This document shows, piece after piece, positions 10,394 to 21,389 of a stretch of 64,000 bases of DNA. Every line of letters starts with the position of its first letter. The first letter of the stretch is position 1. Location of the stretch: NCBI GenBank assembly GCA_024138025.1, contig JAMXBD010000394.1, forward strand, positions 124,001-188,000. Reading direction: 5' to 3'. This DNA comes from Combretum micranthum. Its lineage: Eukaryota > Streptophyta > Magnoliopsida > Myrtales > Combretaceae. The translations under genes were made by a program, and so were the position numbers. Below the pieces are notes generated by a model. That model made no database searches. It was not told the origin of the DNA and saw only the letters and a list, made by a program, of their open reading frames with translations.

Positions 10394-10800
10394 GTGAATT
10401 TAATAATTGATAATAGGTCAATTCAAGTAGGGGATCAGACTGCGTATGCTTTGTTTGACACGGGAGCAACGCATTCTTTCATAAATCGATTAGCAAGGCA
10501 TATAGGATTACCAACCGAAACATGAGTAAAGAATTGAGAGTTACTACGCCAACTGGAGATTTAGTAGTAACACGGGAAATGATAAAGAGTTGTCCATTAA
10601 AGATTGGAAATCAAGAATCAATTGCTGATTTAATCATGATAGAGATGCAAAAATATGATATTATTCTGGGTATGGTTTGGTTAACTGCTGTAAAAGCAAA
10701 AGTTAATTGCCATCTCAAAATGGTATCTTTTGTCAATATCAAGGAGAAAGAAAGGAGTATAGGGGTGAGATACTCAAAGGAGTCGGAAATAGGATAACAG
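10394..10800 (+). pseudogene. Aspartic protease, element A, broken
   Basis: The active-site triad D-T-G-A (10457-10468) sits in F-D-T-G-A-T-H-S-F, the usual form for this clade. A TGA at 10523-10525 ends the frame. The rest of the domain continues in another frame at 10522-10797 with the typical Y-D-I-I-L-G-M-V-W-L. The protease would process the gag-pol polyprotein. A GTATGT donor-like site at 10305 could mark an intron between gag and pol, but a simple indel explains the frame change equally well. Confidence 0.8.
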
Positions 10801-10889
10801 CAATTGAAGTGGAAAATGAAGAAGATATGGAGTTAAACGGGTGTATTCTTGGAACAACCGAGGGTGAATCCAAAGTATTGGATATTCAT

Positions 10890-11720
10890 ACTATCCGAAC
10901 AGTGTGTGAATACCCGGATATATTTCCAGACGAATTACCGGATTACCCACACAGAGAAGTGGAATTTTCAATTGATTTGATACCTGGAACAGAAGTATCA
11001 AAAGCTGTATCGCATGGCACCTGTAGAATTAAAAGAATTAAAGGTGCAACTACAAGAATTGTTGGATAAAGGATTTATCAGACCTAGTGTTTCACCTTGG
11101 GGAGCACCAGTATTGTTTGTTAAGAAGAAAGATGGTTCAATGAGACTCTGTATTGATTATAGAGAATTAAACAGAGTGACTATCAAGAACAAATATCCTT
11201 TACCCAGAATTGATGATCTCTTTGATCAGTTGAGAGGAGCAAAGGTATTTTCTCGAATTGATTTAAAGTCAGGATATCATCAAATCGAATTAAAGAGGAT
11301 GTACCAAAGACTGCATTCCGAACTAGGTATGGTCATTATGAATTTTTGGTCATGCCATTTGGACTAACTAATGCACCTGCAGTTTTCATGGATCTGATGA
11401 ATCGTATCTTTAGACCTTTGTTGGTATTTGTGTGATTGTTTTCATAGATGATATACTTGTATATTCGTCTACTGAAGAACAACATGATGAACACTTGAGA
11501 AGTGTGTTACAGATACTGAGAGACAATAAGCTGTATGCCAAATTGTCTAAATGTGAATTTTGGCTTAGAAGTATATCATTCCTTGGACATATTATTTCTG
11601 GAGAAGGAATATCGGTTGATCCCGCAAAAGTTAAAGCTATTGTGGAATGGAAAAGACCTGAAACTGTTACGGAAGTTAGGAGTTTCTTGGGATTGCAGGA
11701 TATTATCGAAAATTTGTGAA
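10890..11720 (+). pseudogene. Reverse transcriptase, element A, broken
   Basis: The RT begins after a linker with P-D-I-F-P-D-E-L-P. Fingers and palm motifs are clear at 11014-11367: [16 protein letters not shown], then C-I-D-Y-R-E-L-N, then [13 protein letters not shown]. The frame then breaks. The middle (M-P-F-G-L-T-N-A-P) lies in another frame at about 11350-11425. The catalytic F-I-D-D-I-L-V-Y-S is at about 11441-11467. At least two frameshifts make it nonfunctional. Confidence 0.9.
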
Positions 11721-12240
11721 AGATTTCTCAAAAATTGCACGACCCCTGACACAATTGACCAGGAAGAATGAGAAATTTGAGTGGAATGATCAACGTGAAC
11801 AAAGTTTCCAAGAACTGAAAAGAGGTTAATATCAGCACCAATATTGGTTCTGCCTAATGACAAGGATCTATATACTGTCTACAGTGATGCATCCAGAAAT
11901 GGTTTAGGATGTGTGTTAATGCAAAATGGAAAAGTAATAGCATATGCTTCTAGACAATTAAAACCGCATGAGATGAATTACCCCACTCACGATCTGGAAT
12001 TAGCTGCTATTGTATTTGCACTCAAGATTTGGCGTCACTACTTGTATGGACAGAAATGTGAAATATATACGGATCACAAAAGTTTGAAGTATATATTTAC
12101 ACAAAAGAGTTGAACATGAGACAAAGACGATGGTTGGAATTGATTAAAGATTATGATCTCACATTAACTACCATCCTGGCAAAGTGAATGCCGTGGCTGA
12201 TGCATTGAGTCGAAAGATTATGGAGAAGTAGCCTCAATAT
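11721..12240 (+). pseudogene. RNase H, element A, broken
   Basis: RNase H removes the RNA template during reverse transcription. The core at 11844-12113 has [10 protein letters not shown], then [10 protein letters not shown] and Y-T-D-H-K-S-L, giving the D-E-D set. The next motif, '[10 protein letters not shown]', is in another frame after an indel near 12108. A final D-A-L-S-R-like block is near 12200. Confidence 0.85.
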
Positions 12241-12812
12241 TGACGGAACAGAAAGAACTCATCAAGGAATTTGAGAGATTAAACTTGGAATTTTCAATGC
12301 AAGGTTTGGAAGCTGAATTAGGAAACCTAATTTTGGAACCTACTTTACTCCAACGGATTAAGGAAGCTCAGAAAGAGGATATTGAAATCCAAGAGATTAA
12401 ACAAGGAATATCCAAGGAAAATACAAGGATTTTCATGTGGATGAAGAAGAGTGTTAAGAATGAATAAAAGATTATGTGTGCCACATGATGAAAACTTAAG
12501 GAAGGAATTAATGCATGAAGCACATTATTCTGGATATTCTATACATCCAGGAGAAACAAAGACATACCAAGAGCTGAAAAGTGCATATTGGTGGAGTGGA
12601 ATGAAAAAGGATATTGCAGAATTTGTTGCTAAATGTGATGTGTGTCAAAGGATAAAAGCTGAACACCAAAAACCAGGTGGGTTGTTGAAACCATTGCCAA
12701 TTCCCGAATGGAAATGGGATCAAATTTCCATGGATTTTGTGTGCTCACTACCTAAGACAAGAGGGTCATGATGCTGTTTGGGTTATTGTGGATAGATTCA
12801 CTAAATCAGCTC
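12241..12812 (+). pseudogene. Integrase N-terminal part, element A
   Basis: After a linker ORF (12240-12467), the 12451-12771 frame carries the zinc-binding region (H-E-A-H-Y-S-G-Y...C-D-V-C-Q) and the first catalytic Asp in I-S-M-D-F-V. A frame change follows at about 12768. The sequence then reads D-R-F-T-K-S-A up to the solo LTR inserted at 12813. The rest resumes at 16301-16306. Confidence 0.9.
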
Positions 12813-13909
12813 TGTAAACCCCGGGAATTTTTCACATTAGTACAAAACCTTATAATAGATTTTATAAACTAGCTAATAGATTTAGATTCTGATCGAAGTC
12901 TAATAATAGACTAATATTTAGATTTTGGATAGATGAAGAACTTAGTAACCGAATAAAGAAATTCTTTAACCCTAGTTAATACTGAAAACGAGATTTCGTA
13001 TCTTGAATAAATAATTCAAGATATGATAAAAAATTTAAACCCGAAAATCTGATGTACCATTAGATTTAAATAGAAAACATGAATATAGAGATTAAATGAT
13101 TGTTTTTTATACTGATAATGATTCGAGATTAGAATAACGATAATGATGAATTTATATTTAGACTTAAATCCTAAATTCAAGATTCCTAGTTAAAATTAAA
13201 AGCTACTAATAATAATTCATGTTCAGTATCAAAATTAAAGATATATATATATATATAGTTTGGTTTCTGTATTAAGTCCAATACTGCAAAAATGATTATT
13301 TATGCTCATAAACAGAAAACGATGATCCAAAAATGAACCGTTAAGATTTTAAATACACAACGAAAATATAAACTATCGAATAACTCAAAATCTAAACTAC
13401 AAACAAATAATCGGATCACGCTATTGTTCTAAACCGAGTTTTCTTAAGCTATCGGAGCCTGAAACAAAAATTGACCTAACGAGCTTAAGAAATCCAAATC
13501 GCGGGAAATAAAATTATACGAATAAATAACTACGTATATATATAACCTAAATTTGTATTATTTGAAGATCTAAATGTTTTGTATTACCCTATACACATAT
13601 TTTTGTATAAAAACTTTCAAATATTAGCTAATTTATACCCGTATAACTTGTTAAATGATCCTAAAATTAAACTAAATAAATAAACTAATATATATATGAA
13701 TCTCGGCTGCATTCGGTGGAAATTGAAGAAGAAAGAGGAGCCTGATTTGTGTTCAATAATTCACCCAAAATTTCAACAAATGCAACCCAAGGACCAATCA
13801 TGGAATGCCACCTCAACCTAACATTTAATGCTGTGAAAATAACAGCTAAAGGAGGATGAATTCGGAGGAAAAATTCGGAGGAGCAGCTGCAGCACCATCC
13901 TTCTTCTCT

Positions 13910-13911
<2 letters not shown>

Positions 13912-13940
<29 letters not shown>
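13912..13940 (+). promoter_or_regulatory. (TA)n TATA region, solo LTR
   Basis: A 29-nt TA run at the homologous position of the LTR core promoter follows a TC-rich stretch. Confidence 0.45.
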
Positions 13941-13943
<3 letters not shown>

Positions 13944-14107
13944 ATAAAGGACCTTAATGAAGAACAAACAAAACTCATTCATTCCCAAGTCCCACAGCAC
14001 GAAATAGACTCCCAAATATCAACCAAAACGAACTGGAAACAAAGAACAAACAGATTAAAATATCCAAGTTCAGATCAAAGGAAAAACAAAGCCAAAAACC
14101 CTTGAAT

Positions 14108-14243
14108 ATGAACTCAAAGGTAAGTTGAGGTAACTCGAGTTATTTTCGTTCAAATCTAAGCTTTGTAACTGACTTATAATCATCTCAAGAACGTAATAAA
14201 CACAAACACGAGCTTCGGATTGCATCAAACAAGCTCCAACGAG
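14108..14243 (+). other. Leader exon 1 end and exon 2 with candidate uORF start, solo LTR
   Basis: Exon 1 ends at 14119 before GTAAGT. Exon 2 is 14213-14243 (31 nt) between AG and GTAATA. ATG at 14108 gives 4 codons in exon 1, continues through exon 2, and joins the micro-exon at 15160, ending at TGA 15204-15206. The total is 12+31+47=90 nt, a 29-residue peptide with an open frame across two predicted junctions. The element A LTRs lack this ATG. Confidence 0.45.
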
Positions 14244-14436
14244 GTAATACTTCAAAACCCTAGCTTTATGTTCTAAGAATCGAGATATATATATATATAT
14301 GTTTTTAAACGTGTTGAAAGTTGTTTTATGTCTTTATATATGATATATAAACACTTAGAAGTAGATGGAGTATGTTTTTAACGTGTGAAAATCAAAGAAA
14401 AAGAATTGAACCGAGGAGAAGATGATGAACAGTACA

Positions 14437-14720
14437 ACACTGCCTCAAGGCCGGCAGTGTAAACGCTCAACGTCGGTGGCTTACATGGATAGGCCGGCGG
14501 CGTATAGGCGGCTTACACTGATCAGAGGCTACGTAAAATAATTTTCACGTAAAGGATGAACATAAGATGGCTTCTGGAGATCTACACCGATGGCGTAGGG
14601 TCGGCGTACGTTGAAAGCCGACAGCTTTCAACACCGGTGCACTCGATATAAAAAATTTCTTCAAAAACCATCCTACACCGGCACCTGGAACGAAGGCCGG
14701 CGGCTTTGAGCTGGCGTACA
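14437..14720 (+). repeat. GC palindrome cluster, solo LTR
   Basis: It is rich in GCCGGC, GGCGTA and CACCGG words. At 14611-14631 an inverted repeat has 8-bp arms TTGAAAGC/GCTTTCAA. It is homologous to 5541-5803. Confidence 0.85.
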
Positions 14721-15159
14721 GCAAATTTTCTCCAACGCAAGTTTTTCTGACTAAACAAAAACTATATATATATGTATATATAATATACTTATTGAATATA
14801 TATATGTTGTATGAGAATTTATTAAATAATTAAATAAATACAAGTATTCCAAACATATTCAAACTAATATCTAATATTTATTGCAATCCTAAGCTTAAGA
14901 AAGGATATTGAATATTAATTAAAGTTAGTATTAGTCTAATATTTGTTTTAACAAGATAAAATAGATAAGAATGGAAATTGAAATAAGCTAATTTCTTGCG
15001 TAATGTGACTTCTAAAAATAATAAAACAATTATGCAAAATAAAATAAGAGAAATGCGACTACACTAAGTAATAATAATTACCAAAATATCGAGTCTAGGA
15101 CACTAATCACATATAGGAATTTAGTTAATTTGTATTAATGAATGCTTTGTCTTAAATAG

Positions 15160-15220
15160 GTGACTTTAACTCATTAGAGGATCTACCAGCGGATTACTAC
15201 GACTGAGTCAGTATGACCAG
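15160..15220 (+). other. LTR micro-exon, solo LTR copy
   Basis: Acceptor TAG ends at 15159. The short-ORF end reads G-D-F-N-S-L-E-D-L-P-A-D-Y-Y-D with TGA at 15204-15206. ATG is at 15213, followed by ACC-AG and then the GTGAGT donor at 15221. Confidence 0.6.
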
Positions 15221-16300
15221 GTGAGTAATTCAGTCATATTGTACTGGTTGTGATTATAAATAGTCAAATATGTAATGCAAGATAATCAAATGAATGTTTG
15301 CTGAAGGTATGATTGGATCTGAGTGTATGATTGTTAAAAGATCCTTATAAAAGCGATAATGCAATGATTGATGTTGTGAAATAGTGTAATGATGAGTGTG
15401 TGTAATGTATGGTCACCTTGAAATTGATTAAGAATTATTGACTTAACAAAATAATAAGAACATGCATTGCACAAATTGCATTATTGCATATATGGTTGTG
15501 ACAGCCTGCTACGTGTTAATATTTCGGATCTCTATTTTCGCTTGGTTGATCTAATGTGTAAGTTCTTCCAAGGTTCTCTTTGGTCTGGCGGTCCTATGAG
15601 GAATTAAAAGGCACCGAAGAACGTCGCTCGTAGAATCGCTTTGAAATGATTAATACTTAGGGAGTTTCTAAGGAAGTTACAGGAGATGGTCAGTTAAATC
15701 AACTATATTAAGAGTGATAACTTAAAATGAGAAATCGCTGATGCTCCCGTGTACTTAGTCTCTCCTGGGCAGGTGGGTCATTAAGATTTGGTTCTTCAAC
15801 CCATTAAAAAGAGGGCGTAAATCTTTTTCCTGTTTAGATTCTAGATCATCTAAACTTGTATCTGTACATATGGTTGAGTGCTTGCATTGCATATGATTTG
15901 CTAATAACTCATGTGATGTATGGTATGTCTAGTTATTCACTGAGCTGTGGTTTCGCTCATACTCCTACAGTCTTTTTAGGTTCACTTTACGACCCTGGTT
16001 AGTTACATCTAGGAATATGGCTCTGGTAAGAAATTTGAAGCTAGAAGTCTACAGATATATTTTAGTTTGATGGATATGTACTACCAGATTAGATAATTTA
16101 GTTATGTACTTCAGAAGAACTATATGGTTTGTAATAGTAATGTAATGTTTATTTACTAAGTTATTTCTTTCATATTTGTTATTTTTATCAAGCAACTAAA
16201 AAGATCCTGTTGTTTTGAAAACCTGTCATTCACTGAAGGTAATCTAGTGATAGTATTCGAGTATAACTTGTTTACTACTAAGGTACTTCAGGGCGGGACA

Positions 16301-16814
16301 AGCTCATTTCTTGCCAATTAGCATGACATATCCACTAGAAAAATTGGTACGAGTATATTTGAAGGAGATTGTGAGATTACACGGTGTACCTGTTAGTATA
16401 GTATCAAATCAAGATCTACGGTTTGTTTCCAGATTTTGGCAAGGATTACAGAAAGCTTTGGGGACCCAATTGAAATTTAGCACAACTTATCATCCTCAAA
16501 CTGATGGACAAACAGAAAGGACCATTCAGACATTGGAGGATATGTTAAGAGCATGTAGTATAGAGTTCAAAGGAAATTGGGACCAACATCTACCACTAGT
16601 GGAGTTTGCATACAATAACAGTTACCATTCAAGCATAGGGATGCCACCTTATAAAGCCTTATATGGTAGAAAGTGCCAGTCACCATTATTCTGGGATAAC
16701 TTGGAAAAAGTATTGGTTGGACCTGAATTGGTTCAGGAAACTATTGAAAAAGTTTCGGTAATAAAGCAAAGAATGAAAGCAGCACAAGACAGAAAAAGAG
16801 TTGGGCAGACTTGA
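16301..16814 (+). pseudogene. Integrase catalytic core remainder, element A
   Basis: This continues the integrase after the solo LTR (H-F-L-P-I...). The second catalytic motif reads S-N-Q-D-L-R-F, where this family normally has S-D-R-D. The expected catalytic Asp is therefore Asn (AAT). The third catalytic residue is present in T-E-R-T-I-Q-T-L-E. A TGA at 16812-16814 ends the frame and the next segment overlaps it in another frame. Confidence 0.88.
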
Positions 16815-17250
16815 AAAGAAGAGAATTGGAATTTAATGAAGGAGAACATGTATATTTAAAGATAAGTCCAATCAAAAGTCTTCATAGTAGACAAACAAAA
16901 GGAAAATTAAGTCCTAGATATCTTGGACAATTTGAGATATTGGAACGAGTTGGGAATCTGGCGTACCGTCTTGCATTGCTACCCAATTTATCAGGTATAC
17001 ATAATGTTTTCCATGTATCAATTCTAAGAAAATATATATCGGATCCAAATAAGATAGTCGAGTTGGAACCAATTGATTTGAAGGAAAATTTGACTTACGA
17101 AAAACATCCAGTTAGAATATTGGACCGAAAAGTGCAAGTTCTTAGGAATAAAGAAATTCATTATGTTGAAGTATTGTGGGATCTCCAAACAGAAGAGATT
17201 ACATGAAAACTGGAAGAGGAGATCAAGAAAAAGTATCCGCATTTGTTTAA
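16811..17250 (+). pseudogene. Integrase C-terminus with chromodomain-like tail, element A
   Basis: The GPF-like region (L-S-P-R-Y-L-G-Q-F-E-I-L) is followed by the typical N-V-F-H-V-S-I-L-R. A chromodomain-type tail then follows (P-V-R-I-L-D-R-K, V-E-V-L-W). Such tails are thought to steer integration to heterochromatin. A TGA at 17204-17206 stands where the family has Trp (T-W-x-L-E-E), a TGG-to-TGA change. The reading continues after it to about 17250. Confidence 0.85.
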
Positions 17251-17293
17251 GAATTCATATATGTGCTTGAGCTTTGAGGACAAAGCTTATTTT

Positions 17294-17306
17294 AAGGGGA
17301 GGAGAA
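17294..17306 (+). other. Polypurine tract, element A
   Basis: AAGGGGAGGAGAA lies directly before the 3' LTR TG and serves as the plus-strand primer site. Confidence 0.9.
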
Positions 17307-18942
17307 TGTAAACCCCAGAAATTTTCCACATTAGTACAGGACTTTAAAATAGAATGTATGAACGAGTTAATAAACTTAGATTCCAATAAAAACCTAAGAA
17401 TAGATCAATGCATTGAATTTGACTAGATAAGGATTTAGAAATCGAATAAAGAACTTCTTTAACCTTAATTGATACCAAAAACGAGATTTCGTATCTTGAA
17501 TGGATAATTCAAGATATGATTAAAAGAAATCTAAATTTCAAACCCAAAATTTGTTACACAAATAGATTAAATAGAATATATAAATATAAGATTCAATGAC
17601 TGCTTTTGAACTCAACAATGATTTGAGATTAGAACAATGAATAGTAATGAGCCTATGCATGGATTAACCTAAATTCAAGATTTCTAAATAGTATTAAACG
17701 CTACTAATAAGATTTCATAATAGGTACCAACAGATAAAGATAAAAAGATAATCTAATTCTATATCAAGTGCGATTTTGACATAGTTAATCAACTACGCTT
17801 ATAGACAGGAAACGATAACCTAAAGATAAACCGTTAGGATTATAAATACACAACAAAAATATAAACTGATGTATAACTCAAGATCTAAACTTCAAATAAA
17901 TAATAGTATCACACCATTGTTCTAATTAGGGTTTTCTTAAGCTACTGGATCTTAAAACAAAAATTGACCTAATGAGCTTAGGAAATCTTAATCGCGGGAG
18001 ATAAAATTTACAAATAATTAATCACGTAAATTTAAAACTTAAAGTTGTATTGTTTGACAACTTAAGTACTTTGTAGAATTCCATAAAAATTTTTTGTACA
18101 AAACTCAAATATTAGCTAAGTTGTACACGTATAACTTGTTAAACTATCCTAATACTAAGTTAATAAACTAACTAATATTAATATATAATTATTGTTGTGG
18201 TTGTTTTCGGCTGCAAGTTGCTCATCGGATGGCTTGGAGGACATAGAAAAATGAGAACCGAAATTTGCTCAAATCATGCAAAACAAGTCAACAAAGTCAA
18301 CTCCTTAAGCAAATCACATCTTGCCAAATCAATTCCTCATTTATGACAACGAAAACAAGTGACAAAACAGTGCTTAATTTAGAGGAAATTCGGATCAAAC
18401 AGCAAAGGAAATGCTACCGCAAGCTCCTTCTTCTTCCTTCTATATATATATCTTTAAGTCTCTTAATGAACAAACAAACAATCACAACTTTTTCTCGAAA
18501 TTTCCAGATTAAAACTACTCCTAATCAATAGCCAAAACAACTTAGAAACAGAAATCAAACCGCTCAAATCATCCTAGTTCGAATAAGAAGAAAAACTAGT
18601 ACGAAAAACGCTTGAAACAAGCTCAAGGTAAGTTGGTGTAATTTGAATGGTTTTCTTTTAAAACTAAGGATTGAAATTGACTTTTGATAATCATAGGAAC
18701 ATAATCAACACAAAAACAAGCTTCGAATTCCATCGGATTGGCTCAACCAAGGTAAATTCGAAAACCCTAATTGTACTTTACTAGAATCGAAATTTAAGAA
18801 AATCTAATTGTAGAAGCGTTAGGAGTTGTTGTATGTATATATACAGGATATAAAAACATTTAGGAATGATTTAGGAATGTTTTTGAACTTAGAAAATTTA
18901 AGAAATATGAATTGGTTCATTAGGAAAGATGATGAACAGTGC

Positions 18943-19245
18943 TAACACTGTCCATAAGCCGGCAGTGTAAACGTCCAACGCGGCAGCTTACAAGGGTGGG
19001 CCGGCGGTGTAGAGGTGGCTTACACTGAAACAGAAGTCATGTAAAAATTATTTTCATGTTACATGAACGAACGCCGGCTATCTGGGATTCTATCGGCTAT
19101 CTAGGATTTCACGCCGACGGCGTAGAGTCCGACGTGGAAAGCCAACGGCTTTCAAGCCAGTGCAAACGATATGAAATAATATGCAAATCAAAAGAACGCC
19201 GGCACCTGGGTTTAAACACCGACGGCGTAGGAGCCGGCGTACAAA
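18943..19245 (+). repeat. GC palindrome cluster, A 3' LTR
   Basis: This is the homologue of the 5541-5803 cluster. It contains ACGCCGACGGCGT at 19111-19123, a perfect palindrome with 6-bp arms that the 5' copy does not preserve. Confidence 0.85.
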
Positions 19246-19757
19246 CCTGTTTTCCTTTTTATACAATCTGTATTTCACGAATGAATAATTATATAATAAT
19301 TATAATTATATTATATATGTTTATATGTCAAAATAGAAGTTACTAAATAGAAAAATGAATACAAATATTTAGAATATTTTGGTTAAGATTTGATAATTCT
19401 TAAAATTCTAAAATTAGAGAGAAATATTAAATGTTAATAAAAAATTATAAAAAATGAAATATTTGTTCTAAATAGATAAAATAGATAAGAATGGAAATTG
19501 AAATAAGCTAAAGTTACTATTAATGTAACTTCTAAATATGACAAAATAATTATATGAAATAAATTAGGAGAAACACGATGACACTAAGTAATAAGAAACA
19601 AATATGATTTACTATACTGAGTCAGGTATAGAATAACATAAAATTAGTATTAATCATCACAAAACTTGATAAATATCAATTTAGAACACTAGACACGTAT
19701 AGAAATTTAGCTATATAATCTATATTATATTGATGAATACTTTATTCATCTCAATAG

Positions 19758-19818
19758 GTGACTTTGATACCCTAGAAGATCTTTCGGCAGATTGTTACGA
19801 TTAAGTCACCATGAACAG
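19758..19818 (+). other. LTR micro-exon, A 3' LTR copy
   Basis: Acceptor ATAG ends at 19757. The short ORF ends ...D-C-Y-D with TAA. ATG at 19811-19813 is followed by AAC-AG and GTGAGT at 19819. Exon 2 (18721-18751) joins in an open frame. Confidence 0.55.
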
Positions 19819-20770
19819 GTGAGTAATTCAGTTATATTATACTGTTTGTGCTTGTAAATAGCTGAATATGTAATATAAAATAATCAAATGAATGTTTTGT
19901 TGGAAATGTGTTGTGATCTGACTGTATGATTGTTAATCTACCATTACAAAAGTGATAATATAATGAATTGATGTTGTGAAGTAATATGATGATGATTGTG
20001 TGTAATGTATGATCACCATGAAAATGAATAAGAACTATTGACTTAATAAAATAATCTTGTCATGCATTGCACATACTACATTATTGCATATATAAATGGG
20101 TGACAGCCTACCACGTATTAATATTTTGGTTCCCTGTTAACGCTTGGTTTTTCTAAAAATGTTAGTTCTTCCAAGGTTTTTTTTGTTCCGTTGGTTCTAC
20201 GAGAACTAAGTGGTAATGAAAAACGCCGCCCGTAGTATCACTTTGAGATGATTAATACTTAAGGAGTTTCTAAGGATGGATACAGGAAATGGTCAGTTAA
20301 AACTATTATATTTAAAGTGATAACCCTAAAACGAGAAATCGTTGATTTTCCTGTAAACTTAGTCTCACCTGGGCAGGTGGGTCATAAGGTAAATGTTCTT
20401 CAACCCTGAAAAGAGGGCGTAAATCTTTTTCCCTGTTTGGATTCTAGATCATCCAAGCTTATATCTAAGCATATGATTGAGTGATTACATTACATATGAT
20501 TTGTTAATAACTTGTTTGTTTGTGTAATATGTCTGGTTATTCACTGAGCCGTGGTTTCGCTCATACTCCAACAGTCTTTTCAGGTTTACACTTCGACCCT
20601 GGTTAGTCACTTCCAGGAACATGGCTGATAAGATCATATTATATACAACTTGTTGATGTTCAAAATAGCTAGAATGGATACTTGTTTTAGTTAAAATTCA
20701 TGTTTCAGGTCTAATTTGGACAAAGAAATCAAAACAAGAAACTTTAGAATGAAAATTGGAAAAATTCAAG

Positions 20771-21336
20771 GATACACCGGCTTTTCTGACTTGAAAGCCA
20801 CCAGTGTTGAGACAACTTACAAGATGCACTCACTCAAGGCCATTGCCTACACTGCTAGCTTTACAAGGAATGACTCAACCAATTATACACCGCCTAAAAG
20901 CCATCGGCGTAGAAGATGAATAGGCCAACGTACAATGAAGGTCGGCAGCTCAGAATCCAAACGATGCTAGTGCAAAAGGAGTTACAACTTACGCCGGCTA
21001 CTAAGCTGCCGGCGTTGAGGTAGTGTAGATCAGAGATCAGAAGCGACAAGTAGATAACACATGCTTGGTGACAAATGAAAAGACCAGGTATGATGAATTG
21101 TCTAAGCCGGCATCAAAGCCGCTGGCTTTGGGACGGCGTTCCTTATAAATTGGTCCAACCTTTCATTTCTCATCATATACGCCGGCTAGATCTATATCTA
21201 AGCCGTCGGCGTAGAAGTGACCTACACTTGTAACCGAAGATGAAAGCTACCAGTGCACTGCCTGTGCAAGGAAGAAGAAGCCTTTATGTGCCATCTGTAA
21301 GCCGCCGGCGTAGGTTCTGTAATGCCGGCATACAAG
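20771..21336 (+). repeat. GC palindrome cluster, Athila-type solo LTR
   Basis: It carries repeated ACGCCGGC, GCCGGCGT and AAGCCGCTGGCTTT-type words. At 20991-21015 ACGCCGGC and GCCGGCGT form a perfect 8-bp stem with a 9-nt loop. It lies just upstream of the TATA box at 21381. Confidence 0.85.
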
Positions 21337-21380
21337 TTGAAACTACAATTTTCCATTAATGGTTTGCACAAAAATTTTCC

Positions 21381-21389
21381 TATATAAAA
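21381..21389 (+). promoter_or_regulatory. TATA box of the Athila-type LTR
   Basis: CCTATATAAAAGGG is a clear TATA element. The element B copies have lost it (CCTATCAATAGGGG near 34731 and 58214). Confidence 0.65.

Larger units (their letters stand above)
12813..16300 (+). mobile_element. Solo LTR of the A family inserted in the integrase (3488 bp)
   Basis: TGTAAACCCCGGG...GGCGGGACA has a perfect TSD AGCTC (12808-12812 and 16301-16305). It aligns with the element A LTRs throughout but is clearly diverged from them, so it is a separate insertion. Only one LTR remains, which implies LTR-LTR recombination. Removing it restores the integrase reading K-S-A-H-F-L-P. Confidence 0.95.

Noticed and set aside
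10305..10400. Intron between gag and protease with donor GTATGT
   Set aside because: The donor looks good, but no acceptor tested gives an open frame into the protease. An indel is simpler.
20716..20919. 67-aa ORF in the Athila-type solo LTR
   Set aside because: It reads through the GC island. The homologous regions in element B do not keep the frame.
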